From assembly GCF_040361435.1 (NCBI RefSeq), contig NZ_APNL01000021.1, positions 1 to 64,000 of the forward strand: DNA of 64,000 bases, written 5' to 3'. The notes beneath the pieces were generated by a model. The model worked only from the letters and a program-made list of their open reading frames with translations. It ran no database searches and was not told the DNA's origin. A program made the position numbers and the translations under genes. Origin of the DNA: Salinisphaera sp002433465. Lineage in GTDB: Bacteria > Pseudomonadota > Gammaproteobacteria > Nevskiales > Salinisphaeraceae. This document shows, piece after piece, positions 29,056 to 38,493 of the stretch. Each line of letters starts with the position of its first letter. The stretch's first letter is position 1.

Positions 29056-30480
29056 TTAATTCATCCCCAGTTTGGCCAGACGGTAGCGTAACGCGCGAAA
29101 CGTGATGCCCAGATGCTTGGCCGCTTTGGTCTTGTTGTAGTGACAGGTCTCCAGCGCATGCTGGATACGTTCGCGTTCGAGTGTTTCGAGCTGGGTTTCC
29201 AGATCGACGCTGGTATCCACGGCCGCTGCAGGCCGCGACGGTGCATTGGCCGCGCTCGCCAATGCTTGGCTCGCTGGCGGTTCGATATGCGCCTGGCCTT
29301 CCAGCAGCGGCGAGTTCAGGCGCAGGTAGCGGCGGTCGATGACCGCGTCTTCGCTCAAGGTAACGGCGCGCTCCAGAATATTCTCCAGCTCACGTATGTT
29401 GCCGGGAAAGCTGTACTGCTCCAGCGCCTCGAGTGCGTCCGGCGCCAGCGTGGGTGAATGCCGCAGGCGCAGCTTTCTTGCCAGCGCGTCCAGAATGCGC
29501 CCGGCCAGCGCTGCGATATCGGCACGGCGCTCGCGCAGCGGCGGCACGTGCACTTCGATAACGTTCAGCCGGTAGTAAAGGTCTTCGCGAAAACGACCGC
29601 GTGCCACTTCCGCGGCCAAGTCGCGATGGGTGGCACAAATCACGCGTACGTCGACGGCGGTTTCATCATTCGCGCCGACCGGGCGAATGGCGCGTTCCTG
29701 AATCGCACGCAGCAGTTTGACCTGCATGGTCAACGGCAAATCGGCGACCTCGTCGAGAAATAGCGTGCCGCCATCGGCGCGCGCGAACAGCCCCGAGGTA
29801 TCGCGCATGGCGCCGGTAAAGGCGCCGCGGACGTAGCCGAAGAATTCGGATTCCATCAATTCCGAGGGAATCGCGCCGCAGTTCACCGGCACGAAGGCGC
29901 TGCCCATGCGTGGGCCTTCGGCATGAATCATGCGCGCGACCAGCTCCTTGCCGGTGCCGGATTCGCCGGTGATATAGACCGGTGCCTGGCTGCGGGCGAG
30001 TTTGCCAATGGTTTCGCGCAGTCGCTGCATGGACGGGGTGTTGCCAATCAGCCGCGGTGAAGCATCCAGCGACGGATGCGGTGGCGCGTCGTTGTCGAGG
30101 CCGGCGAGTTTGAGCGCCTGGGCCACGAGCGCGCGCAGGCCGGCCACGTCGATCGGCTTCGATACGAAGTCGAATGCGCCGGCCTTGAGGCTGGCCACCG
30201 CACTGTCGGCACTGCCATAGGCGGTAATCACGGCCACCGGGCAATGCGGATGGTTTTCGCTGATAAAGCTCACCAGTTCCAGGCCGTCGCCGTCGGGCAA
30301 ACGCATATCGGTCAGGCACAGATCGAAGCGTTCGTCGGCAAATGCCTGCCTGGCCTCGGCCAGGTCCGCCACTGCCAGGGTCTTGATGGACATGCGGGCC
30401 AGCGTGATCTCGACCAGCTCGCGGATATCGGCTTCGTCGTCGACGATCAGGGCATAGGGCACGGTATCAGTCGAAGTCAT
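29056..30480 (-). CDS. pilR: Sigma-54-dependent response regulator PilR
   Basis: 474 residues. A receiver domain (residues 8-120: DDEADIRE, phosphoacceptor Asp in LCLTDMRLPDGDG, Lys in VSKPIDV) is followed by a sigma-54 AAA+ domain with GESGTGKELVARMIH, GAFTGAMRDTSG and the DEVADLPL Walker B. A Fis-type helix-turn-helix ends the protein (HYNKTKAAKHLGITFRALRYRLAKLG). In Pseudomonas PilR activates pilA transcription from a sigma-54 promoter. The start at 30480 overlaps pilS by 14 bases; frame upstream of it lies inside pilS. Confidence 0.95.
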   Translation of the reverse strand: MTSTDTVPYALIVDDEADIRELVEITLARMSIKTLAVADLAEARQAFADERFDLCLTDMRLPDGDGLELVSFISENHPHCPVAVITAYGSADSAVASLKAGAFDFVSKPIDVAGLRALVAQALKLAGLDNDAPPHPSLDASPRLIGNTPSMQRLRETIGKLARSQAPVYITGESGTGKELVARMIHAEGPRMGSAFVPVNCGAIPSELMESEFFGYVRGAFTGAMRDTSGLFARADGGTLFLDEVADLPLTMQVKLLRAIQERAIRPVGANDETAVDVRVICATHRDLAAEVARGRFREDLYYRLNVIEVHVPPLRERRADIAALAGRILDALARKLRLRHSPTLAPDALEALEQYSFPGNIRELENILERAVTLSEDAVIDRRYLRLNSPLLEGQAHIEPPASQALASAANAPSRPAAAVDTSVDLETQLETLERERIQHALETCHYNKTKAAKHLGITFRALRYRLAKLGMN

Positions 30481-32113
30481 GAACGTTGCTTGGCATGGGC
30501 GAGGCAGTGGTGCGCGCGGGCGAGGTGCGAATGGGGGCGAATACGATACGAAAGCAGGCTCCGCCGGAATGTGCAACTGGCACGAGCTGCGCGCCGTTGG
30601 CTTCGCACAGCTCGGCGGCGATATGCAGGCCCAGGCCGGTGCCATCGCGCGTGGTGGTAAAGAACGGTTCCAGAATCTGGTTGAAAATCGTTTCGTCGAT
30701 GCCGGGGCCGTTATCGCGGATATCCAGGCAGAAGCGATTGCTGCGGTTGCGTTCTCCGCTCAGATGAACCGTCAGCACCACCCCGTCGCGACGCGCATAG
30801 GCCTTGGCATTGTCCCAGAGATTGAATAGCACCTGACGCAGATGATCGGGGTCGAATTCGACCTGTAGCTGCGGGTCGATGGCTTCAACATCGAAATCCG
30901 GCGAATCGTCGTCGAACGTTAGATAATCCTCGATCGCGTCGTCCAGCCAGTTCGACAGCGCCAGTGTACGCCGCGATGTCTGCGAGCGTCGCGACAGCCC
31001 GAGCACGCTGTTGATGATGCCGTCGATGCGGCGCGTATGGCGATGGATGATGTCCAGCATGCGGTTTTCGTCCGGGCCCAGCGAAGGCGACTCGGCCAGC
31101 AACTGGCCCGCGTGGCTGATCGCGCCCAGCGGGTTGCGGATTTCGTGGGCGATGCTGGCCGACAGGCGGCCGATGGATACCAGTTTGAGCTGCTGGGCCT
31201 GCTCGTTCTGGCGCAGCGCATCCTCCAGAAAGATGAGCGCACCTGCGCGGTCGTTGTCGCCCAGGATCGAAAAGACGGGCAACAGCGCGTGAGAGCCTGC
31301 GCGAATGACTTCGCCGGCCGAGGTGTGCTGGGCCGACCAGCGCGACAGTGCGCTATCGAGCGCGGGCGATAATCGGGCCAGCGCGCGCGCCGCATGTGAG
31401 CGCTGTTCGAGCTCCAGAAGACGAATGGCGGCATCGTTGATCAGCTGCACGTGGCGTCGATCATCGACGACCACGACACCGACTTCCATCTGTTGAATGA
31501 TATGGCGGTTGAGCGCGGCCAGATCGCGCACCTCGCTGGCACGCTCCGCGGCCAGCGCCTCGCTTTCGCGCACGCGCAGCGCCAGCCAGTGCGCAACCCC
31601 GGCGGTGATGAAGAACACCCCGCCCAAAATGCCGGCCTGGACGAATTCCGCGTGGCCGCCCGGCAGCTGCAACGCGCGCCAGGCCTCCTGGCCGAGGATG
31701 CCGAGGGCTGCGCAGGCGGCCAGCAGCGCGGCCACCCGCCGCGGCAGTAACATGCCCGCGGCCGCCACTGGCGTGATCAAGAGCATGCCGAGCCCGCCGG
31801 ATACCCCGCTGCCGGCAAGGGCGAGGGCAGTAAACACGACGATATCGACCGCGCAGGCCACCAGGACCTGTATCCGCAACGCCGGCTTGCGCAGCAGCGC
31901 CGCTACCAGGCCCAGCGCACACAGGGCGAGATATAGCAGCGAGGTCAGACGAAAGGCATCGGGCAGTTCCACATCGAACATGCCCTCGGCGGCGCCGAAC
32001 AACAAAGCCCCGACCAGCCCGAAGCTGATCAGGCTGCGATACATGTTCAGCGTGGTGATTGCCCGCCAGTCTTCGGCATGGCGGATCAGGCCGCCGCCGG
32101 CGCGTATGCCCAT
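30467..32113 (-). CDS. pilS: Sensor histidine kinase PilS
   Basis: 548 residues. Six hydrophobic segments occupy residues 30-190, followed by a PAS-like domain (QMEVGVVVVDDRRHVQLINDAAIRLL), the phosphoacceptor box SIAHEIRNPLGAISHAGQLL near 325 and the ATPase domain (NLWDNAKAYARRDG, DNGPGIDE, TTRDGTGLGLHIAAELCEANG). It is the partner of PilR. Its start codon overlaps the stop of the small upstream gene (TAATG), and its end overlaps pilR, so the three genes are probably one operon. Confidence 0.94.
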   Translation of the reverse strand: MGIRAGGGLIRHAEDWRAITTLNMYRSLISFGLVGALLFGAAEGMFDVELPDAFRLTSLLYLALCALGLVAALLRKPALRIQVLVACAVDIVVFTALALAGSGVSGGLGMLLITPVAAAGMLLPRRVAALLAACAALGILGQEAWRALQLPGGHAEFVQAGILGGVFFITAGVAHWLALRVRESEALAAERASEVRDLAALNRHIIQQMEVGVVVVDDRRHVQLINDAAIRLLELEQRSHAARALARLSPALDSALSRWSAQHTSAGEVIRAGSHALLPVFSILGDNDRAGALIFLEDALRQNEQAQQLKLVSIGRLSASIAHEIRNPLGAISHAGQLLAESPSLGPDENRMLDIIHRHTRRIDGIINSVLGLSRRSQTSRRTLALSNWLDDAIEDYLTFDDDSPDFDVEAIDPQLQVEFDPDHLRQVLFNLWDNAKAYARRDGVVLTVHLSGERNRSNRFCLDIRDNGPGIDETIFNQILEPFFTTTRDGTGLGLHIAAELCEANGAQLVPVAHSGGACFRIVFAPIRTSPARTTASPMPSNVHDFD

Positions 32114-32358
32114 TAACGGGGGTCGCGGTCGCGCGGCTGATGCGCGCTGCAGTGGGCGTCGTTACAGATTGGAGCGCCGTCTGCATCCTCGCTGGCAAGC
32201 GTCAGCGGCAGATGCACGCCGCAACGGCTGCAGCGCACTGTCTTTTCGAAGCGCGGCGGCGTGGAATCGCGGTCAGGTGCGCGACGCGGGCCAAGCAGCT
32301 GCCTGACCACAAGCCAGCCGAGGCCAAGTAATAGGAGGAGTCCGAGCAGACGTGCCAT
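32113..32358 (-). CDS. PP0621-like small membrane-anchored zinc-ribbon protein
   Basis: About 81 residues: one N-terminal hydrophobic segment (RLLGLLLLLGLGWLVVRQLL), a basic proline-rich linker, and a cysteine-containing tail with CSRCGVHLP and a later Cys-His (ICNDAHCSAHQ) that could bind zinc. This layout and position directly before pilS match the PP0621 family of Pseudomonas. Function is unknown. Starts at 32406 or 32403 are also possible; none has a good ribosome binding site, and 32358 puts the membrane segment at the N-terminus as is usual. Confidence 0.75.
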   Translation of the reverse strand: MARLLGLLLLLGLGWLVVRQLLGPRRAPDRDSTPPRFEKTVRCSRCGVHLPLTLASEDADGAPICNDAHCSAHQPRDRDPR

Positions 32359-32458
32359 GGCGTGAAATCGACCGAGAAAAGCCGCGATTGATTGCGTCGC
32401 CATCATACGTTAGGAATGCGCATGCCGCCGAGTGGCTGCGCGCGGCTCGCATGCAAAG

Positions 32459-32486
32459 TTGTCGCGTCGAAGTTCAAGAGCGACAA
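32459..32486. repeat. Inverted repeat upstream of sucC
   Basis: TTGTCGC at 32459-32465 and GCGACAA at 32480-32486 form a 7-base inverted repeat with a 14-base spacer, 44 bases before sucC. It could be an operator or a leader hairpin. No regulator is recognised. Confidence 0.35.
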
Positions 32487-32529
32487 TGCGCAGCATCTCG
32501 ACGAATTGATTCTGCAAAAAGGCGATGCC

Positions 32530-33693
<1,164 letters not shown>

Positions 33694-33747
33694 CCCCCGG
33701 CCTTCGATCGATCTTCCAACGAACACGCTTTAGACCAGGATCAAATC

Positions 33748-34617
33748 ATGAGCATTCTCGTCAATAACGACACCAAACTCATCGTCCAGGGCTTCACCGG
33801 CTCCCAGGGCACCTTCCATTCCGAACAGTGCATCGCCTACGGCACCAACATCGTTGGCGGTGTGACCCCCGGCCGCGGCGGCGAGACCCATCTCGACCTG
33901 CCGGTGTTCAACACCTGCGCGGACGCGGTGAAAGAAACCGGCGCCAACGCCACGATGATCTACGTGCCGGCCCCGTTCGCGGCCGACGCGATTCTCGAAG
34001 CCGAAGCCGCCGGCATCGAAACCATCATCTGTATCACCGAGCATATCCCGGTCATGGACATGCTCAAGGTGCGCTCGGTGCTGGACGAGTCCAACTCCGT
34101 GCTGATCGGCCCGAACTGCCCCGGCGTGATCACCCCCGGCGAATGCAAGATCGGCATCATGCCGGCGCATATCCACCAGAAGGGCAAGATCGGCATCGTC
34201 TCCAGATCCGGCACGCTCACTTATGAAGCGGTCTTCCAGACCACCAACATCGGCCTTGGCCAGTCCACCTGCGTGGGTATCGGCGGCGATCCGATCCACG
34301 GCCTGGACTTCATCGACGTGCTCGAAATGTTCGAGAACGACGAGCAGACCGAAGGCGTGGTGATGGTCGGCGAAATCGGCGGCACCGCCGAAGAAGAAGC
34401 CGCCGAGTTCATCAAGAGCAACATGAAGAAGCCGGTCGTGGCTTATATCGCCGGCGTGACCGCGCCCCCCGGCAAGCGCATGGGCCATGCCGGTGCCATC
34501 ATCTCGGGCGGCAAGGGCACGGCCGACGACAAGTTCAAGGCCCTCGAAGCCGCCGGTGTCGCCACCGTGCGTTCGACCGCCGAGATCGGCAGCAAGATGG
34601 AAGAAATCCTGGGCTGA
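33748..34617 (+). CDS. sucD: Succinyl-CoA synthetase, alpha subunit
   Basis: 289 residues, identical in length to E. coli SucD. CoA-binding N-terminal domain with QGFTGSQGTFHSEQ near residue 14 and GTNIVGGVTPGRGG; the phosphorylated histidine is in KRMGHAGAIISGGKGTA near 245. Forms the alpha2beta2 or alpha-beta enzyme with SucC, 54 bases upstream. A strong terminator follows. Confidence 0.97.
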   Translation: MSILVNNDTKLIVQGFTGSQGTFHSEQCIAYGTNIVGGVTPGRGGETHLDLPVFNTCADAVKETGANATMIYVPAPFAADAILEAEAAGIETIICITEHIPVMDMLKVRSVLDESNSVLIGPNCPGVITPGECKIGIMPAHIHQKGKIGIVSRSGTLTYEAVFQTTNIGLGQSTCVGIGGDPIHGLDFIDVLEMFENDEQTEGVVMVGEIGGTAEEEAAEFIKSNMKKPVVAYIAGVTAPPGKRMGHAGAIISGGKGTADDKFKALEAAGVATVRSTAEIGSKMEEILG

Positions 34618-34656
34618 TCGATGCCTTGATTGCATCCTCATCCGCTGGATGATCGA

Positions 34657-34690
34657 AGCCGGCGTCCGCTTCCGCGGCGCCGGCTTTTTT
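34657..34690 (+). terminator. Rho-independent terminator of sucCD
   Basis: AGCCGGCG at 34657-34664 pairs with CGCCGGCT at 34678-34685 around a 13-base loop, followed by a run of six T at 34685-34690. It lies 40 bases after the sucD stop. Confidence 0.9.
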
Positions 34691-35485
34691 GGTTCAAAGC
34701 GGACGATCAGTCGATAAGCGTTCACGTCGCTGGTTGCGAAGCGACCTGCGTAGTACGGCCCATCCTCTGAACTCTTCAAAGGCCGTTTTTGAGTTAAATG
34801 CTTGAACGAGCACTGGTTCGTGAGCCTCGCTCACGCCACCACGATCATCCTCGGCTAGCATCGTGAGTAAAACGAAGAGCGACCTAAGAAAGAACTAAGC
34901 GTGCTTACGCCCGCTGGCTATGTTGCGCAAATAGCCGCAGAAGCGGCGATTTGAACTGACGGGCTCTGGATCGAAATGCTACTGAAACCGGGGGTCGACC
35001 GATGCACATCCTTGAGCTCTCTGTTCGACAAATATTGAAAAGCTTTGGATAGTTATAAAGGCAGACGGTATCCCAGAAGCTTAGACGAGAACTGTCGACG
35101 AGCTTTCGGTCATGCGGTGCGACGTAGAGCCAAGACATGGGCTCAAAGCGATCCACAATGACTTCTCGGAGAAAATCGGCATAGGCCCAATTTCGGCCCA
35201 TCTCCCGTGCCTAAACATCGAACCAGAGACGATATGTAGTAGCGCGCTGAATTTAGCGCTTTGGTGGTGAGGCTAATAAGTCATTTTTTTTAATATATGA
35301 AAATTCGATATATTTTAAAAATACTAAAATGAAAGTTATTAGACGATAAAAAGCCACATCGAATTTATCCAATGATTTTTTCTTGTGATGGGGGTATTGA
35401 TCGTACGGGTTATTGCACGAATTTTTCTCCGATTTTTTCCTTAGGAGTTGGTACCGTCTTTCCCCGCCCAGTTAGAAAGCATGGT
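34691..35485. other. Non-coding, AT-richer stretch upstream of the Ada-like gene
   Basis: Base composition falls clearly below that of the neighbours, most strongly at 35280-35350, which is almost all A and T. A minus-strand open frame of 98 codons (34905-35201) has no family resemblance and no convincing ribosome binding site; I treat it as doubtful. An imperfect palindrome lies at 34916-34936. The AT-rich tract may hold the promoter of the repair genes. The stretch looks like acquired or decaying DNA. Confidence 0.45.
34916..34936. repeat. Imperfect palindrome, possibly an insertion sequence end remnant
   Basis: GGCTATGTTGCGCAAATAGCC has 6-base outer arms GGCTAT/ATAGCC. The string GGCTATGTTGCGCAAAT also recalls terminal repeats of some IS5- and IS6-family elements (GGC..TGTTG..AAA). 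No transposase or second end is visible, so this is only a suggestion of a scar. Confidence 0.25.
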
Positions 35486-36565
35486 ATGGAAACAGCATCG
35501 AAGGTTGCGCTCTACGAGATGCTCGTGCGGCGAGACGCCACGCTCGACGCGCTGGTCTTCGTGGCAGTCAAATCGACCGGCATCTACTGCCGGCTATCTT
35601 GCCCCGCTGCAAAGCCGCTTTTTAGGAACTGCATTTTCTATACCTCGTCGAATGAGTGTGAGAGGCTGGGTTACAGGCCATGTCTGCGCTGCAAGCCCAA
35701 CGAGTTGGCGCCGCGAAGTCCGATCGTCTTGGACTTGTTGGACGAACTCAGAGCCGATCCATCGTTTCGTTGGTCGGAAAAGCAGCTGAGAAAGAGGGGG
35801 TACGACCCCTCGACCGTAAGACGGCATTTTGAGAAAGAGCTTGGACTGTCTTTCTTAAAGCTGGCACGGAACACTCGCGTGCACGAAGCACTTCACGTTA
35901 AGGCGAAACGCGGCGAGTCTGCCCAGCTGGAGGCCTCTGGCTACAGAAGCGAGGCGGCTTTCAAGCTGGCTATTGAGCGTATGTACGGCGCTGCAAGTCT
36001 GACTAGACAGAGTGCTTCGGCCACGCGCGAAGAAGCATGCGTCGACCGGATTTCGACGCCTCTTGGGGAAATGGTAAGCCTCGCTACCCCAAAGGGGTGT
36101 CTGCTTTTAGAGTTCGTTGATCGTCTGGGTCTCGAGCAAGAGATCAGCGCCATGGCCAAGCGTTACATCGTCGTATTCAACCGGATCGAAATGCACCGTT
36201 TAATTCACGAACAGCTCGATGAGTATTTTGCAGGGTCTAGGAAAAAATTCACGATTCCGCTGGTTACGTCCTATGGCTCTCCGTTCCAGCGGAGCGTCTG
36301 GAGCGCGCTCCAAGATATTCCCCTGGGATCGACTGTTTCTTATAAAGACGTCGCTGTTCGAATCGGTTCTTCTAACTTGTCGAGGCCGGTGGGAACTGCG
36401 GTCGCGAAGAACCAGCTCGCTATATTAATTCCTTGCCATCGGGTCATATCATCGTCCGGCGGACTCGCAAACTACGGTGGACGAATCTGGAGAAAGCAGG
36501 CACTTCTCAATTTCGAGCGCGGTGTTACGGGGTATGACCGGTCGTCGGACCGCGGCTTGAGTTGA
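35486..36565 (+). CDS. ada: Ada-like bifunctional regulator / O6-methylguanine-DNA methyltransferase
   Basis: 359 residues, close to E. coli Ada (354). Three domains are visible. The N-terminal zinc domain has the four expected cysteines (Cys35 and Cys39 in YCRLSC, Cys66 and Cys69 in PCLRC); the first accepts methyl from phosphotriesters. Residues 80-175 form an AraC-type DNA-binding part. The C-terminal methyltransferase has the active-site IPCHRV. Ada repairs alkylated DNA and, once methylated, activates ada and alkA. ATG 35486 fits the Ada N-terminus better than the upstream ATG 35372. Codon use is less GC-biased than in the flanking genes, suggesting transfer. Confidence 0.9.
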   Translation: METASKVALYEMLVRRDATLDALVFVAVKSTGIYCRLSCPAAKPLFRNCIFYTSSNECERLGYRPCLRCKPNELAPRSPIVLDLLDELRADPSFRWSEKQLRKRGYDPSTVRRHFEKELGLSFLKLARNTRVHEALHVKAKRGESAQLEASGYRSEAAFKLAIERMYGAASLTRQSASATREEACVDRISTPLGEMVSLATPKGCLLLEFVDRLGLEQEISAMAKRYIVVFNRIEMHRLIHEQLDEYFAGSRKKFTIPLVTSYGSPFQRSVWSALQDIPLGSTVSYKDVAVRIGSSNLSRPVGTAVAKNQLAILIPCHRVISSSGGLANYGGRIWRKQALLNFERGVTGYDRSSDRGLS

Positions 36566-36569
36566 GTCG

Positions 36570-37439
36570 ATGGGGCAGGGTGAGTTCAGGTTCTCGATTA
36601 ATTACGACCCACCGATCGCTTGGGGGGCGTTGTTAAAGTTCATTGGCGTTCGCGGTGCTCACAGCGCTGAGCAGGTCGAGAACGGCTTATATCGCAGAAC
36701 CGTCGAGCTCGACGCTGTCCGAGGTTGGGTGACTGTCGAACACTGTCGATATTCGCACTCGTTAACTGTCGCCTTGCCCGAGCGTTTACAAGAGCAGCAT
36801 GAAGAGGTTCAGAAACGTTTAACTCATCTATTCGATCTTTGGGCTGACTCTTCAGCTATTGACGATCATTTAAAGGGCGACCCAATCCTGGCGAGGTCGG
36901 TAGAGTTCAGCCCTGGAATCCGGGTGCCAGGCGCTTTTGATGGGTTCGAAGTCGCCATGCGAGCGGTGCTGGGACAGCAGATTAGCGTTAGAGCGGCGAC
37001 AACGCTCTTTGCGCGTCTAACCACGCTTTTCGGGAAAAAGGTTGCAACACCCTTCCCCGATTTAGCGCAGTTAACGCCGAGCGCTTTCGATATAGCAAAC
37101 GCCAGCCATTCTGCGATTGGCGCGATTGGGCTCACATCACGAAGAGCTGAGACGCTGATATCGCTTGCACGAAGTGTTTGTGATGGCTTTATTAGCTTCG
37201 ACGGGTCGCTAGACTGCTCCGAGACATGTCGAAAGCTAATGACTATCCGCGGGATAGGCCCTTGGACGGCAAGCTACATCGCTCTGCGTGCGCTTGGAGA
37301 CAAGGACGCATTTCCCGATACGGATCTCGTGATTAAGAAAAGGCTAAAAGTGCACGGGGAAGCCTCGATCGCCCAGCTTAGTGCCCGCTGGCGTCCGTAT
37401 AGAGGATACGCTGCCATGCGCTTATGGCGAATGGCGTGA
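36570..37439 (+). CDS. alkA: DNA-3-methyladenine glycosylase II AlkA
   Basis: Removes alkylated bases from DNA; 289 residues. Starts four bases after the Ada-like gene, so the two form an operon. N-terminal AlkA domain (FSINYDPPIAWGALLKFIGVRG), the core AVLGQQISVRAATTLFARL near 132, then the helix-hairpin-helix TIRGIGPWTASYIALRALGD and the catalytic aspartate in FPDTDLVIKKRL near 250. The C-terminal WRPYRGYAAMRLW corresponds to E. coli RWKPWRSYALLHIW. Same lower-GC composition as its neighbour. Confidence 0.93.
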   Translation: MGQGEFRFSINYDPPIAWGALLKFIGVRGAHSAEQVENGLYRRTVELDAVRGWVTVEHCRYSHSLTVALPERLQEQHEEVQKRLTHLFDLWADSSAIDDHLKGDPILARSVEFSPGIRVPGAFDGFEVAMRAVLGQQISVRAATTLFARLTTLFGKKVATPFPDLAQLTPSAFDIANASHSAIGAIGLTSRRAETLISLARSVCDGFISFDGSLDCSETCRKLMTIRGIGPWTASYIALRALGDKDAFPDTDLVIKKRLKVHGEASIAQLSARWRPYRGYAAMRLWRMA

Positions 37440-37922
37440 TCGTGCTGTCCGGACTTGGTTTTGCGGGATGAGCCGGGCTGCGAAGTCATGCCAACTGGGG
37501 CCGTGATTCGCGCTCGACAGAGTCCATCAAGCATCTTTGGGTACTGTCGCCTGTCGAGGGTAGGTGTAACAATATTATTGCCGACATGCGGGTCAAACCT
37601 GCGCTGCGGTGCACTAGCCGGGTGTTGGATGGTTAAATGGCTCGTGCGCATTCTCGACCTCCTTTTTGTGCGGCCTTGGAAATGCGGTTGCGACGACGTC
37701 TATTTCGCACCATTGCCTCGCTAAAGTTGGATGCGCAACGTCTCTCTGAGCATATGGCTCATGTGTGCGGCCCGTACGGGCAAACAAAAGAGTATGAGTC
37801 GCGCAGCAGCCCGAACCGCTCGTCTTCTGAGCCAGTCCCGCAGCGTCACAACAGCGGCGTTATAGAGTTACCCCGCCCATGAATGCTCGAATGAAGTGAT
37901 AGTTCAATTGAGCACAATCGAA
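37440..37922. other. Gene-free stretch after alkA
   Basis: No convincing gene is seen. Composition moves back toward the high-GC background. Short frames at 37455-37724 and 37637-37882 have no ribosome binding site or family pattern. No clear terminator was found after alkA. This is probably the right-hand edge of the repair island. Confidence 0.4.
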
Positions 37923-38351
37923 ATGAGCAAAACCTACGAACTCAGCTGCGACTGCGGCCATGTGACCATGACCGCGTACGACCAGCCCAAACTGTCGCTG
38001 CACTGCCACTGCGGTAGCTGTCGTGACTTGTACAACGTCGACGTGCTGTCGGCCGTCGGCTGGGCACACGAGAACGTCGAGCTGCCGGACCAATCCCGGC
38101 TGTTCGTGCACAAGGTCGAGGGCAAGCAGATGACGCGTTACGGCTGCCCTAAATGTGGTCTGACGATGTACGGGGTACACAAGCCGGGTATTCCCGTGAT
38201 CCCCCACGGGCTGTTTCGCAAGGCCAACGGCGGCAAGCTGCCGGATGAACTCGCGCCGACGTTGCATCTGTTCTATCGCGAGCGCGTGCTCGATATCGAC
38301 GATGGTCTGGAAAAATGTGAAGACGGTTCGGCGGTGGGTTTGAGCGGCTGA
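37923..38351 (+). CDS. GFA/CENP-V family zinc protein
   Basis: 142 residues of the glutathione-dependent formaldehyde-activating enzyme (GFA) fold. Zinc ligands are visible: CDCG near residue 9, CHCGSC near 31 and CPKC near 79. GFA-like proteins are mostly uncharacterised; formaldehyde-glutathione chemistry is shown for only a few, so no specific reaction is assigned. The start is uncertain: ATG 37923 gives the usual N-terminus; a GTG at 37896 is in frame. Confidence 0.8.
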   Translation: MSKTYELSCDCGHVTMTAYDQPKLSLHCHCGSCRDLYNVDVLSAVGWAHENVELPDQSRLFVHKVEGKQMTRYGCPKCGLTMYGVHKPGIPVIPHGLFRKANGGKLPDELAPTLHLFYRERVLDIDDGLEKCEDGSAVGLSG

Positions 38352-38493
38352 ACCCGGTCGATCGGCCGCTTTGCTGTGATCTGGCGGCACGCGACGGGTC
38401 ACAAGCGCCAAGCGCTGGCGTATCCTTGGCAGTTGTCATGTACAGCGCGTCGCGCGAACGGGCGTCGGCACGCGTCGAGGAGTTGAATACGGC

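Noticed and set aside
37637..37882. An 81-codon frame between alkA and the GFA gene
   Set aside because: Arg/Ser-rich random-like translation and no start signal.
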